This document shows positions 56,416 to 64,000 of a stretch of DNA of 64,000 bases, one piece after another. A program made the position numbers and the translations under genes. Each line of letters opens with the position of its first letter. The stretch's first letter is position 1. The notes below the pieces were generated by a model. The model ran no database searches. It was not told the DNA's origin and saw nothing but the letters and a program-made list of their open reading frames with translations. The stretch comes from BOG-908 sp964244615. GTDB taxonomy: Bacteria > Pseudomonadota > Alphaproteobacteria > Acetobacterales > Acetobacteraceae. The stretch lies in assembly GCA_964244615.1 (NCBI GenBank), contig CAXTJP010000003.1:24039-88038 (forward strand), written 5' to 3'.

Positions 56416-57846
56416 TCAAGCCGCCTTGTGCCGGTCCCGCAAGAACTGGAAGAACTCCACGCCCTCGCGCAGGCGGCGCACCATCATCTGCCGGCTGGTC
56501 ACCATCTCGCCCACGATTGCGGCGATCTTCGGCGCACGGAAATAGAACTTCCGGTAGAACGTCTCCACGTTGTCGAAAATCTCGGTGTGCGCGAGGTGCG
56601 GGTAGGTGAGCGGCGCGATCTGCACGCCGTGGTCGTCGATCAGCTCGGCGTTGTTCACGTCCAGCCAACCATTCTCCATCGCCTGCTTGTACAGGAACGT
56701 GCCGGGATAGGGTGCCGCCAGCGACACCTGTATGGTGTGCGGGTTGATGTCGGTCGCGAACTTGATCGTCTCGCGTATCGTCTCCTGGCTCTCGCCGGGC
56801 AGGCCCAGGATGAACGTGCCGTGGATCTTGATGCCCAGCTCGTGGCAATCCTTGGTGAAGCGGCGCGCGACGTCGATGCGCATGCCCTTCTTGATGTTGT
56901 AGAGTATCTGCTGGTTGCCGCTCTCGTAGCCGACCAGCAACAGGCGCAGGCCGTTATCCTTGAGCACCTTCAGCGTGTCGCGCGGCACGTTGGCCTTCGC
57001 GTTGCACGACCAGGTGACGCCGAGCTTGCCGAGCTCGCGCGCGATGGCCTCGGCGCGCGGCAGGTCGTCGGTGAAGGTGTCGTCGTCGAAGAAATACTCC
57101 CGCACCTGCGGGAACATCTTCATGCAGCGCCGGATCTCCTCGGCCACGTGGGCCGGGCTGCGCACACGGTAGCGATGGCCGCCCACCGTCTGCGGCCACA
57201 GGCAGAAGGTGCAATGCGACTTGCAGCCGCGGCCGGTGTAGAACGAGATGTAGGGGTGCAGCAGGTAGCCGATGAAGTAGTCTTCGATGCGCAGGTCGCG
57301 CTTGTACACGTCGGTCACGAATGGCAGGCTGTCCATGTCCTCGAGCGTCGCGCGCTCCTTGTTGTGCACCAGTGCGCCGTTCGGATCGCGCCAGGTGATG
57401 CCGTCGATCCCCGCCCACGGGCGATCCTCCGCCACCTCCTTGATGGTGAAGTCGAACTCGTTGCGCGCCACGAAGTCGATGATCCCCGCGCTGGCCTCCA
57501 TGCTCTCGCGCGGTTGCACCGCCACCTTGGCGCCGACCATGCCGATCTTCAGCGACGGTTTCGCATCCTTCAGCGCGCGGGCGACTTTCACGTCGGACGC
57601 GAACGAGGGCGTGGAGGTATGCATGACCACGAGGTCGTGCTCGCGGGCCGCCTGTGTCACGGTCTCCAGCGACGTGCGGGCCGGCGGGCTGTCGATCAGC
57701 TTGCTGCCTTCGACCAGGGCAGCCGGCTGCGCCAGCCAGGTCGGGTACCAGAAGCTCTTGATCTCGCGCTTGGCCTGATAGCGGGAGCCCGCACCGCCGT
57801 CGAACCCGTCGAACGACGGCGGCTGCAGGAACAACGTCTTCATCAT
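56416..57846 (-). CDS. hpnJ: hopanoid radical SAM protein HpnJ
   Basis: 476 residues from ATG at 57846 (the next codon is also ATG). An N-terminal cobalamin-binding-like half (residues 1-180) is followed by the radical-SAM cluster motif C-x3-C-x2-C at Cys208, Cys212 and Cys215 (GRGCKSHCTFCLW). Then come EYFFDDDTFTDD, LLLVGYESGNQQIL and GTFILGLPGESQETI. HpnJ contracts the glucosamine ring of hopanetetrol glucosamine to the cyclitol ether. It follows hpnI at a 5-bp gap; its stop is followed by repeat B and then hpnK. Confidence 0.95.
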   Translation of the reverse strand: MMKTLFLQPPSFDGFDGGAGSRYQAKREIKSFWYPTWLAQPAALVEGSKLIDSPPARTSLETVTQAAREHDLVVMHTSTPSFASDVKVARALKDAKPSLKIGMVGAKVAVQPRESMEASAGIIDFVARNEFDFTIKEVAEDRPWAGIDGITWRDPNGALVHNKERATLEDMDSLPFVTDVYKRDLRIEDYFIGYLLHPYISFYTGRGCKSHCTFCLWPQTVGGHRYRVRSPAHVAEEIRRCMKMFPQVREYFFDDDTFTDDLPRAEAIARELGKLGVTWSCNAKANVPRDTLKVLKDNGLRLLLVGYESGNQQILYNIKKGMRIDVARRFTKDCHELGIKIHGTFILGLPGESQETIRETIKFATDINPHTIQVSLAAPYPGTFLYKQAMENGWLDVNNAELIDDHGVQIAPLTYPHLAHTEIFDNVETFYRKFYFRAPKIAAIVGEMVTSRQMMVRRLREGVEFFQFLRDRHKAA

Positions 57847-57851
57847 GGTCA

Positions 57852-59018
57852 CTATCCCCTGCGCGTCGCCAGCAACACGCGCGCGGCACTGTAGCCGGTG
57901 TCCTGGCTGGTGCTGAGCACATGCCCGCGCCACGCCACGTCCTCGCCCATATAGGCGGCCAGCAGCACCGCCATGGAGAGCACGTCGCGCAGGGCTGGCA
58001 TCCAGAGCGGCGTGCGAACCGCCCCCATCGACCGCTCGACGCCCAGTCCGACGACGCCGCGCACGGCCACGGCCAGCAGCCACATCCCGAGCGCCCAGGC
58101 GGCCCCGCCGGAGAGCAGCACCGTCAGCAATGCCCAGAAGGCCGGGTACTGGATGCAGCTGACCGCGAAGCCCAGCGGTTCCACGGCGCGTATGGTGCGC
58201 GCCCAGCGCAGTTCGTGGCGGAACAGGGCCGCCAGGTTCGTCTCGCCGACGGTGGTCGCGGGCACGCAGGCGGCCAGCGTCACACGCTGCCCGGTCGCCC
58301 GCACCTTGCTGCCCAGCACTGCATCATCGGCAACATAGGGCGACAGGGCCGGCAGCCCGCCCACCCGCATCAGCGTCTCGCGCGTCAGCGCCATGGTGGC
58401 GCCCATGCAATCCTGCCGGCCCAGCGCGCGCGCCATCAGCGCGCCGGCGGCGAAGCTCTGCGCGATGTAGGACGCACCCAGCAACCCGGTCAGCGAACGG
58501 CCGGCCGGACGGCCGGTGTAGAGCGTCGTCACGAGCCCCGTCCCCGGCACCGACAGCGCGTCGGCCACGCGCGCCAGGTAGTCTGGCGGAACGTGCATGT
58601 CGCTGTCGGAGATGACCAGCACGCCGTGCCGGGCCGAGGGATACATGTTGACCAGGTTGCCGACCTTGCGGTTCTCGCCATGCGGCGTCGGGTCCACCAC
58701 CAGGTCGATGTCGACCCCTGGAAAGCGGCCGCGCAACCGCCTGACCACGGCCAGCGCGCTGTCTTTCGGATCCTGCACGCCGAACACGATCTGGAAGTTT
58801 GGGTAGTCCTGGGCGCAGAAGCTGGCCAGGGCCGCCTCCAGCAACGGCTCGTCGCCGTGCAGCGGCTTCATCACCGTGATCGCCGGCCGATCTCCGGGCG
58901 GCGGGGCGGTTGCGCTGAACCGCCGGACGGCCATCCACCCGCACGCTGCCTGGACAAAGCCCGCACAGGTCAACGCCGCGGTGACCAGCACCGACACGAA
59001 TGACGCCTCTGAGATCAC
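57852..59018 (-). CDS. hpnI: hopanoid glycosyltransferase HpnI
   Basis: 388 residues, GTG at 59018 overlapping the hpnM stop. Ceramide-glucosyltransferase-like GT2: an N-terminal membrane span (VLVTAALTCAGFVQA), ITVMKPLHGDEPLLEAALASF, QIVFGVQDPKDSA, VISDSDMHVPPDYL (DxD) and FRHELRWARTIRAVEPLGF ([QR]xxRW), then C-terminal spans. It transfers N-acetylglucosamine to bacteriohopanetetrol. With HpnK and HpnJ it forms the route to BHT cyclitol ether, which strengthens membranes. The earlier hopanoid genes (shc, hpnA-H) are not in the window. Confidence 0.94.
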   Translation of the reverse strand: MISEASFVSVLVTAALTCAGFVQAACGWMAVRRFSATAPPPGDRPAITVMKPLHGDEPLLEAALASFCAQDYPNFQIVFGVQDPKDSALAVVRRLRGRFPGVDIDLVVDPTPHGENRKVGNLVNMYPSARHGVLVISDSDMHVPPDYLARVADALSVPGTGLVTTLYTGRPAGRSLTGLLGASYIAQSFAAGALMARALGRQDCMGATMALTRETLMRVGGLPALSPYVADDAVLGSKVRATGQRVTLAACVPATTVGETNLAALFRHELRWARTIRAVEPLGFAVSCIQYPAFWALLTVLLSGGAAWALGMWLLAVAVRGVVGLGVERSMGAVRTPLWMPALRDVLSMAVLLAAYMGEDVAWRGHVLSTSQDTGYSAARVLLATRRG

Positions 59019-59641
59019 GGCTTTATGGTGCCGCCCGACATCGCGTCGATCTTCTGCTGCAAGCTGGCGACCAGCTTGTCGGGGCCGCCGGTGAGCAGGC
59101 TTCGGAAGTCCGAACGCTGCACGGCGGCCTGGCTGATGGTGCCCTGCTCCAGCACGTCCACGGCCTGCCAGCCGGGGGACCCGTTCCTGGAAAATTGGCG
59201 CATCACGTAGTCGATACGGGTCGGCTCGCCCGTCCTGGGCACGATCTGCGTTTCCACCACCCGGTCGGCGCCCACGCTCCGTGTTTCCGGCAGCAGGTCG
59301 ATGCGATCGCCGGAATCCTTGTCGAAGTTGCTGGCGTAGGAGGCGACCGTGTAGGCGCGGAAGGTTGCCAGCAGCTTGGCCTGACCGGCCGGCGGGATGG
59401 CGGCCCAGCGAAGGCCGACCACCGTCTGCAGGATCTGCGGCAGGTTGAAGGCCTCGTCCACGGCCGGTGCCAGCGCCTGGTAGCGGCTGGCGAACGGCGT
59501 GCTGCCGGTCTTCATGGCGGCAACCAGCGAGGCGTTCAGCGCCTTGATCGGCGCCGAGGGGTCGCCGGACTGGGCGTGCACCCCGGCGGCGGGGGCCAAG
59601 CCGACAAAGGCGAGCAGCGTTATGGCGGCGCGGCGGCTCAC
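59015..59641 (-). CDS. hpnM: hopanoid-associated MlaC/Ttg2D-like protein HpnM
   Basis: 208 residues, GTG start overlapping the dxs stop. A signal peptide (RAAITLLAFVGLAPAAGVHAQ) leads a periplasmic protein of the MlaC/Ttg2D lipid-carrier family: FNLPQILQTVVGLRWAAIPPAGQAKLLATFRAYTVASYASNFD, then VVETQIVPRTGEPTRIDYVMRQ and GSPGWQAVDVLEQGTISQ with the typical 'RSDFRSLL' end. Members named HpnM lie in hopanoid clusters and may carry hopanoids across the periplasm. Placed between dxs and hpnI, with overlaps on both sides. Confidence 0.9.
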   Translation of the reverse strand: MSRRAAITLLAFVGLAPAAGVHAQSGDPSAPIKALNASLVAAMKTGSTPFASRYQALAPAVDEAFNLPQILQTVVGLRWAAIPPAGQAKLLATFRAYTVASYASNFDKDSGDRIDLLPETRSVGADRVVETQIVPRTGEPTRIDYVMRQFSRNGSPGWQAVDVLEQGTISQAAVQRSDFRSLLTGGPDKLVASLQQKIDAMSGGTIKP

Positions 59642-61599
59642 AGGTTCACCGCTTCCTTCGCGTCGCGGCCGAGCGCACCCAGCACCGTCCGCACGATGGA
59701 CTTGGCGTCTAGGCCGGCTTCCACGATCTGCGCCGCCGGGCTCATGTGGTCGATGAACCGGTCAGGCAACACGATCGGCCGGAAACGCAGGCCGCCGTCG
59801 AGGAACCCGCCCGAGGCGAGGTGATGGCCGACGAAGGAGGAGAAACCGCCGACCGAGGCCTCCTCCACCGTGATCAGCACCTCGTGGTGCCGCGCCAGCT
59901 GCTCCAGCAGCGCGATGTCGATGGGCTTGGCGAAGCGCGCATCGGCGACCGTGGTCGGCAGCCCGCGTGCGGCCAGCGCGTCGGCGGCGCGCAACGCCTC
60001 GCCGAGCCGGGTGCCCAGGCTGAGGATGGCGACACGACCGCCTTCGCGCAGCATGCGCCCACGGCCGATCGGCAGGATCTCGCCCCGCGCCGGCAACACG
60101 ACGCCGTTGCCCTCGCCGCGCGGGTAGCGGAAGGCGGAGGCGCGGTCGCCGATCGAGGCGGCGGTCGCCACCATGTGCACCAGCTCGGCCTCGTCGGACG
60201 GCGCCATCAGCACGATGTTGGGCAGGCAGCCCAGGAACGACAGGTCGAAGCTGCCGGCATGGGTGGCCCCGTCGTTGCCGACGAGACCGGCGCGGTCGAT
60301 AGCGAAGCGCACCGGCAGGTTCTGCAGCACCACGTCGTGCACCACCTGGTCGTAGGCGCGCTGCAGGAAGGTGGAATAGATGGTGGCGAACGGGGCCATG
60401 CCCTCGGCCGCCATGGCGGCGGCAAAGGTGACGGCGTGCTGCTCGGCGATGCCCACGTCGAAGAACCGGTCGGGAAACCGCTTCTCGAACCGGTCGAGGC
60501 CGGTGCCAGACGGCATGGCCGCGGTGATCGCCACGATCCGCTCGTCACGTTCGGCCTCGTCCACCAGCGCGTCGGCGAAGACGCGGGTGTAGGTCGGCGG
60601 CCCGGCCGGGGCGCGCACCTGCTCGCCGGTCACCACGTTGAACTTGGCGACCGCGTGCAGCTTGTCGGTGGTGGCTTCCGCGGGCGGGTAGCCGAACCCC
60701 TTCTTGGTGATCACGTGCAGCAGGATGGGGCCCTTCACGTCGGCGTCGCGCAGGTTGCGCAGCACCGGCAGCAGGTGGTCCATGTTGTGCCCGTCGATCG
60801 GGCCCACGTAGTAGAAGCCCAGCTCCTCGAACAGCGTGCCGCCGGTCAGCAGGCCGCGCGCGTACTCCTCGGCGCGCTTGGCCGTGCGGTCGAGGCCCCA
60901 CGGGAAATGCTTAGTGATGCGGCCGGCCACGTCGCGCAGCGAGAGGAAGCTCTGGCTGCTCATCAGGCGCGACAGGTAGGCGCTCATGGCACCGACCGGG
61001 GCCGCGATGGACATCTCGTTGTCGTTCAGCACCACGATCAGGCGGCTCTTGCGGGCGCCGGCGTTGTTCATCGCCTCGTACGCCATGCCGGCGCTCATGG
61101 CACCGTCGCCGATCACCGCCACCACGTGCCGCTCGGGATGGCCCTGCAGCTCGTTGGCCACCGCGAAGCCGAGGCCGGCAGAGATCGATGTGGAGCTGTG
61201 CGCCGCGCCGAACGGATCGTACTCGCTCTCGCTGCGGCGGGTGAAGCCGGACAGGCCGCCGGCCTGGCGCAACGTGCGTATGCGGCTGCGTCGGCCGGTC
61301 AGGATCTTGTGCGGGTAGGCCTGGTGGCCCACGTCCCAGATCACTTTGTCGGTAGGCGTATCGAACACCGCGTGCAGCGCCACCGTCAGCTCGACGACGC
61401 CCAGCGAGGCACCGAGGTGGCCGCCCGTCGTGGACACCGCGTCCACCGTCTCGGCCCGCAGCTCGTCGGCCACCTGGCGGAGCTGCTCGTTGGACAGGTT
61501 GCGCAGGTCGGACGGCGTGTTCACGCGGTCGAGCAACGGCGTGGCTGGCCGGCTGCCGGCGGGAAACGCTGCGGTGCCCATGCGTGGTTCAGCATCCAT
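59638..61599 (-). CDS. dxs: 1-deoxy-D-xylulose-5-phosphate synthase
   Basis: 653 residues. First step of the MEP isoprenoid pathway (pyruvate + glyceraldehyde-3-phosphate). Thiamine-diphosphate enzyme: TTGGHLGASLGVVELTVALH (His), VIGDGAMSAGMAYEAMNN (GDG...NN), IWDVGHQAYPHKILTGRR, YVGPIDGHNMDHLL, DVGIAEQHAVTFAAAMA (catalytic Glu), and AIDRAGLVGNDGATHAG. Full length. It lies 38 bp after ispA and overlaps hpnM, so precursor supply and hopanoid tailoring are probably co-transcribed. Confidence 0.97.
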   Translation of the reverse strand: MDAEPRMGTAAFPAGSRPATPLLDRVNTPSDLRNLSNEQLRQVADELRAETVDAVSTTGGHLGASLGVVELTVALHAVFDTPTDKVIWDVGHQAYPHKILTGRRSRIRTLRQAGGLSGFTRRSESEYDPFGAAHSSTSISAGLGFAVANELQGHPERHVVAVIGDGAMSAGMAYEAMNNAGARKSRLIVVLNDNEMSIAAPVGAMSAYLSRLMSSQSFLSLRDVAGRITKHFPWGLDRTAKRAEEYARGLLTGGTLFEELGFYYVGPIDGHNMDHLLPVLRNLRDADVKGPILLHVITKKGFGYPPAEATTDKLHAVAKFNVVTGEQVRAPAGPPTYTRVFADALVDEAERDERIVAITAAMPSGTGLDRFEKRFPDRFFDVGIAEQHAVTFAAAMAAEGMAPFATIYSTFLQRAYDQVVHDVVLQNLPVRFAIDRAGLVGNDGATHAGSFDLSFLGCLPNIVLMAPSDEAELVHMVATAASIGDRASAFRYPRGEGNGVVLPARGEILPIGRGRMLREGGRVAILSLGTRLGEALRAADALAARGLPTTVADARFAKPIDIALLEQLARHHEVLITVEEASVGGFSSFVGHHLASGGFLDGGLRFRPIVLPDRFIDHMSPAAQIVEAGLDAKSIVRTVLGALGRDAKEAVNL

Positions 61600-61637
61600 G
61601 ATCGGTCAAGTACTCCCTGCTCGCCAAACCCGAACGC

Positions 61638-62567
61638 CTAATTGCGGCGCGCGACAACCCAGGACGCAAGCGCCCTCAACCTGTCCGCCTCCGGCCCGAA
61701 ATGTTCAAGATGGGCTTTTGACTGCTCACACAACATCCGGGCCTGCGCTTCGGCGCGGTCGACCCCCAGAATTGATACCACTGTGGCTTTTCCGGCAGCC
61801 TCGTCCTTGCCCGCCGTCTTGCCGATCTGCTCGGCGGTGCCGACCGTGTCCAGCACGTCGTCGGCGATCTGGAACGCGGCGCCGAGGTCCCGGCCATAGG
61901 CGGCGATCTGGGTGCGCACCTGCCAGGGGGCGCGGCCCAGGATGGCGCCGGCCTCGGCCGCGTACTGGATCAGCCGGCCGGTCTTCAGCGCCTGCAATCG
62001 CGCCACCTCGCCGAGCGACAGGCTGCGTCCCTCGGCCTCCATGTCGATCATCTGGCCGCCGGCCATCCCGCGCGCGCCCGCCGCCAGGCCCAGCGCGCAG
62101 ACCAGCTCGCAGCGCGCCTGCGGGTCGGAGTGGGTGCCCTCCTCGGCCAGCACCTCGAAGGCGCGTGCCTGCAGGGCGTCGCCGGCCAGGATGGCGGTCG
62201 CCTCGTCGAAGGCGCGGTGCGTGCTGGGCTTGCCGCGTCGCAGATCGTCGTCGTCCATCGCCGGCAGGTCGTCATGCACCAGCGAGTAGGCGTGCAGCAT
62301 CTCCACCGAGGCTGCCACGCGCGCGGCACAGGCCGAAGCGACCCGGAACAGCGAGGCCACCTCCATCACCAGGAACCCGCGCAGCCGCTTCCCGCCGCCC
62401 AGCGCCGCGTAGCGCATCGCCTCGATCAGCCGTGCCTCGAGCCCCGATTCCAGCGGCAGCAGCCCGTCCAGGCAGGCCTCCACCTCCGCCGCGCGGTCGG
62501 TCAGGGCCGCCATCAGCGCCGCCTCGGGCGTGCCGTGCAGCCCGACCTCCATGCTGTCGGCGGTCAC
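61638..62567 (-). CDS. ispA: farnesyl diphosphate synthase
   Basis: 309 residues, GTG at 62567 overlapping the xseB stop. Short-chain prenyltransferase making farnesyl diphosphate, the precursor of squalene/hopene and longer prenyl chains. First Asp-rich motif LVHDDLPAMDDDDLRRGKPS, with the two-residue insertion typical of bacterial FPP synthases; second AFQIADDVLDTVG; plus GGGKRLRGFLVME and KTGRLIQYAAEAGAILG. Order xseB-ispA-dxs is the common bacterial arrangement. Confidence 0.96.
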   Translation of the reverse strand: MTADSMEVGLHGTPEAALMAALTDRAAEVEACLDGLLPLESGLEARLIEAMRYAALGGGKRLRGFLVMEVASLFRVASACAARVAASVEMLHAYSLVHDDLPAMDDDDLRRGKPSTHRAFDEATAILAGDALQARAFEVLAEEGTHSDPQARCELVCALGLAAGARGMAGGQMIDMEAEGRSLSLGEVARLQALKTGRLIQYAAEAGAILGRAPWQVRTQIAAYGRDLGAAFQIADDVLDTVGTAEQIGKTAGKDEAAGKATVVSILGVDRAEAQARMLCEQSKAHLEHFGPEADRLRALASWVVARRN

Positions 62568-62797
62568 GACGCGACCGCCTTGAGCGCCAGCGAGCCGTCG
62601 GCCCGCTCGACGATGGCCTGCACGCGCGCCTCCGCCTCGGCCAGCTTGGCTTCGCAGTGCCGACGCAGGGCGGTGCCGCGCTCGTAACAGGTGATGGCGT
62701 CCTCCAGCTTCTGCTGGCCGCCTTCCAGGCCGCGAACGATTCGTTCGAGTTCGGCGAGGGCGTCCTCGAAGGAGAGGCCGGAGATGGTATCCGACAT
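62564..62797 (-). CDS. xseB: exodeoxyribonuclease VII small subunit
   Basis: 77 residues, the usual length. SFEDALAELERIVRGLEGGQQKLEDAITCYERGTALRRHCEAKLAEAEARVQAI is a near-complete XseB signature, two helices forming a hairpin that binds XseA. The large subunit is not in the window. First gene of the xseB-ispA-dxs-hpnM-hpnI-hpnJ series, all overlapping or closely spaced. The 42 bp to the adenosyltransferase gene show no terminator. Confidence 0.95.
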   Translation of the reverse strand: MSDTISGLSFEDALAELERIVRGLEGGQQKLEDAITCYERGTALRRHCEAKLAEAEARVQAIVERADGSLALKAVAS

Positions 62798-62839
62798 GAC
62801 GCGTGGACTAGCCCGAAAGCCGCCGGAAAGGAAGGCCGG

Positions 62840-63418
62840 CTAGGGCAGGGCGGCCGGCGCGGCCACGCCCCCCGGCCTCCACAGCACGTCCGCCCCCCCG
62901 TTCAGCCTGCGGCCGAGCACGAAGAGCAAATCCGACATGCGGTTGAGCGCCCGCACCACTTCGGGGTTCACCGCCTCGTCCTGCAGCAGCCGCACCACGC
63001 GGCGCTCGGCCCGTCGCAGCACCGTGCGGGCCAGATGAGCGTAGGCTGCGGCCGGCGTGCCGCCCGGCAGCACGAAGCTCGCCAGCACCGGCAGCCCGGC
63101 ATTCACCAGGGCCACCTCCGCCTCCAGCCGCGCCGCCATGCCGGCCGGCACGCGCAGCCGGTCGCCCGCCTGCCCGGGCACGCAGAGGTCGGCGCCGATG
63201 TCGAACAGGTCGTTCTGCATGCGCGCCAGCATGGCGTCGGCCACCGGGTCCCCCGCCGTGTGCACGCGCAGGATGCCGAGCGTGGCGTTGGCCTCGTCCA
63301 CCGTGCCGTAGGCTTCCACCCGGCGGTGGTCCTTGCTCACACGCGTGCCGTCGCCGAGCGAGGTCTGGCCGCCATCCCCGCCGCGCGTCACCACGCGATC
63401 AATCCGCACCACCATCAT
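62840..63418 (-). CDS. cob(I)alamin adenosyltransferase, PduO type
   Basis: 192 residues from ATG at 63418 (overlaps the ABC gene stop, ATGA). Transfers adenosyl from ATP to cob(I)alamin, giving coenzyme B12. PduO signature: VVRIDRVVTRGGDGGQTSLGDGTRVSKDHRRVEAYGTVDEANATLGIL (ATP-binding TRxGDxG), MQNDLFDIGADLC, VLPGGTPAAAYAHLARTVLRRAERRVV (RRAER) and ALNRMSDLLFVLGR. Coupled to an ABC ATPase, it points to cobalamin uptake and activation. The HpnJ radical SAM enzyme may need B12 too, but no link is shown. Confidence 0.94.
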   Translation of the reverse strand: MMVVRIDRVVTRGGDGGQTSLGDGTRVSKDHRRVEAYGTVDEANATLGILRVHTAGDPVADAMLARMQNDLFDIGADLCVPGQAGDRLRVPAGMAARLEAEVALVNAGLPVLASFVLPGGTPAAAYAHLARTVLRRAERRVVRLLQDEAVNPEVVRALNRMSDLLFVLGRRLNGGADVLWRPGGVAAPAALP

Positions 63419-64000
63419 CTCTCTCCCACAGGCGGGGGTACCAGCCGGGCCGAGGCCGCCACATCCAGCCCCATGCCGAAGCTCGCGGCGGCCGGGGCCA
63501 GGGCCTGCGCCGGCGGCGCGTCGGCCACGACCCGACCGTGATCCAGCACCAACATGCGTGTGGCGTAGGCCACCGCAAGCTCCACGGCGTGCAGCACGGC
63601 CACCACGATGCGGCCGTCGCGGGCGAGACCGGCCAGGAGGCGCATGATGTCGTGCGCCGCGCGCGGGTCGAGGTCGGCCACCGGCTCGTCCAGCAGCAGC
63701 ACCTCCGGCCGCGTCGCCAGCGCGCGGGCCAGCATGGCGCGTCGCGCCTGGCCGCCGGAAAGCTGGTTCACCCGCCGGCCGGCGAGGGCCTCGACGCCGC
63801 AGGCCAGCATCGCCGCCGACACCGCGTCCCGGTCCGTGTCGGACCAGGGGATACGGCCGAGCGCCACCAGCTCGGCCACCGTCAGCCCCCACGCGCTGGC
63901 GGCGCCCTGCGCCACGTAGGCGACGCGGCGCGGCTGCACCCGGCCGCCCGGCAGCAGGCCGGCCAGCGCCCGCAGCAGCGTGGTCTTGCCGGCGCCGTTC
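63415..64000 (-). CDS. ABC transporter ATPase, FecE/BtuD-like, 5' end outside window
   Basis: 195 codons present; the gene starts beyond the window end. It opens in the Walker A motif (NGAGKTTLLRALAGLLPGG at the edge). Then come a Q-loop (VAYVAQGAASAWG), the signature NQLSGGQARRAMLARALA, Walker B VLLLDEPVADLDPRA and the H-loop VVAVLHAVELAVAYATRMLVLDHGRVVAD. The form is that of importers for cobalamin, haem or iron-siderophores (FecE/HmuV/BtuD). Overlap with a cobalamin adenosyltransferase gene makes cobalamin the best guess; permease and binding protein should lie upstream, outside. Confidence 0.9.
   Translation of the reverse strand, partial: NGAGKTTLLRALAGLLPGGRVQPRRVAYVAQGAASAWGLTVAELVALGRIPWSDTDRDAVSAAMLACGVEALAGRRVNQLSGGQARRAMLARALATRPEVLLLDEPVADLDPRAAHDIMRLLAGLARDGRIVVAVLHAVELAVAYATRMLVLDHGRVVADAPPAQALAPAAASFGMGLDVAASARLVPPPVGER

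Overview
The window is about 64 kb of high-GC DNA. It is packed with short-gap or overlapping (ATGA/GTGA) genes and looks like the chromosome of an alphaproteobacterium, most likely an acetic-acid-bacterium relative (Acetobacteraceae, Rhodospirillales). The support is the gene content (hopanoid-modification genes hpnM-I-J-K next to dxs-ispA-xseB, a pnp/rpsO/truB block, GcrA-like and DUF6362-type small proteins) and the dispersed intergenic repeats rich in 'TTCTTTTTT..AAAAAAGAA' hairpins. No rRNA, tRNA, CRISPR array or intact prophage was seen. Family calls come from reading the sequence; nothing was searched.

Layout. 1-4.35 kb: a 5'-truncated protein of a 'FESLG..CEFG' family, an alpha/beta-hydrolase-like partner, then a decayed stretch with two small genes, a 105-bp copy of the end of the first gene and an IS630 transposase relic. 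4.35-10.5 kb (minus): a second FESLG protein, a nitronate-monooxygenase-like flavoprotein, pnp, rpsO, truB. 10.7-16.5 kb (minus): a second alpha/beta-hydrolase-like protein, an EmrAB-type efflux pair with a palindromic operator candidate, a PspB-like protein and a DUF2807 'GSGD-repeat' protein. 16.9-20.2 kb: gltX, a small unknown, nadE. 20.3-24.9 kb: Uma2-like nuclease, divergent mntH/mntR-like pair, COG3146 acyltransferase-like protein, DUF938 methyltransferase. 25-28.2 kb (minus): a GT2 / VTT-domain / GT-C-like operon. 28.3-29.5 kb: a small switch-like module (DUF6362-like, GcrA-like, XRE) with two matching operators. 29.6-35.9 kb: nitroreductase, nrdA, a ClC transporter on the opposite strand, nrdB, and a nucleotidyltransferase-fold gene overlapping an unknown partner. 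36-43.5 kb: a possible polyamine-use cluster (spermidine-dehydrogenase-like, APC permease, PuuA-like ligase) beside a TonB-dependent receptor. 43.7-49.2 kb: small conserved genes, trmN6-like methyltransferase, polyprenyl diphosphate synthase, lipoprotein, DUF4214-GT2 fusion, bioD. 49.3-51.2 kb: two tandem exported ferritin-like proteins. 51.5-55.2 kb: gmd/rmd-type genes (GDP-D-rhamnose) divergent from a GT4 glycosyltransferase. 55.3-62.8 kb (minus): hpnK, hpnJ, hpnI, hpnM, dxs, ispA, xseB. 62.8-64 kb: PduO-type cobalamin adenosyltransferase and a truncated ABC ATPase.

Themes. Much of the window serves the envelope. dxs, ispA and the polyprenyl synthase supply isoprenoids; hpnI/K/J decorate hopanoids; several glycosyltransferases and GDP-sugar enzymes build surface glycans; efflux, ClC, Nramp and TonB systems move solutes. 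Nucleotide supply (nrdA/nrdB) appears to be under NrdR, with box-like palindromes in front of both separated genes.

Most worth a second look: the FESLG/hydrolase-like gene pairs; the GT2-VTT-GT-C operon as a possible lipid-linked-sugar make-flip-use system; two families of dispersed hairpin repeats, one of which sits at the 5' end of hpnK where the reading frame appears broken; the overlapping nucleotidyltransferase pair; the XRE/GcrA-like switch; and a ferritin-like paralogue that has lost a predicted metal ligand.
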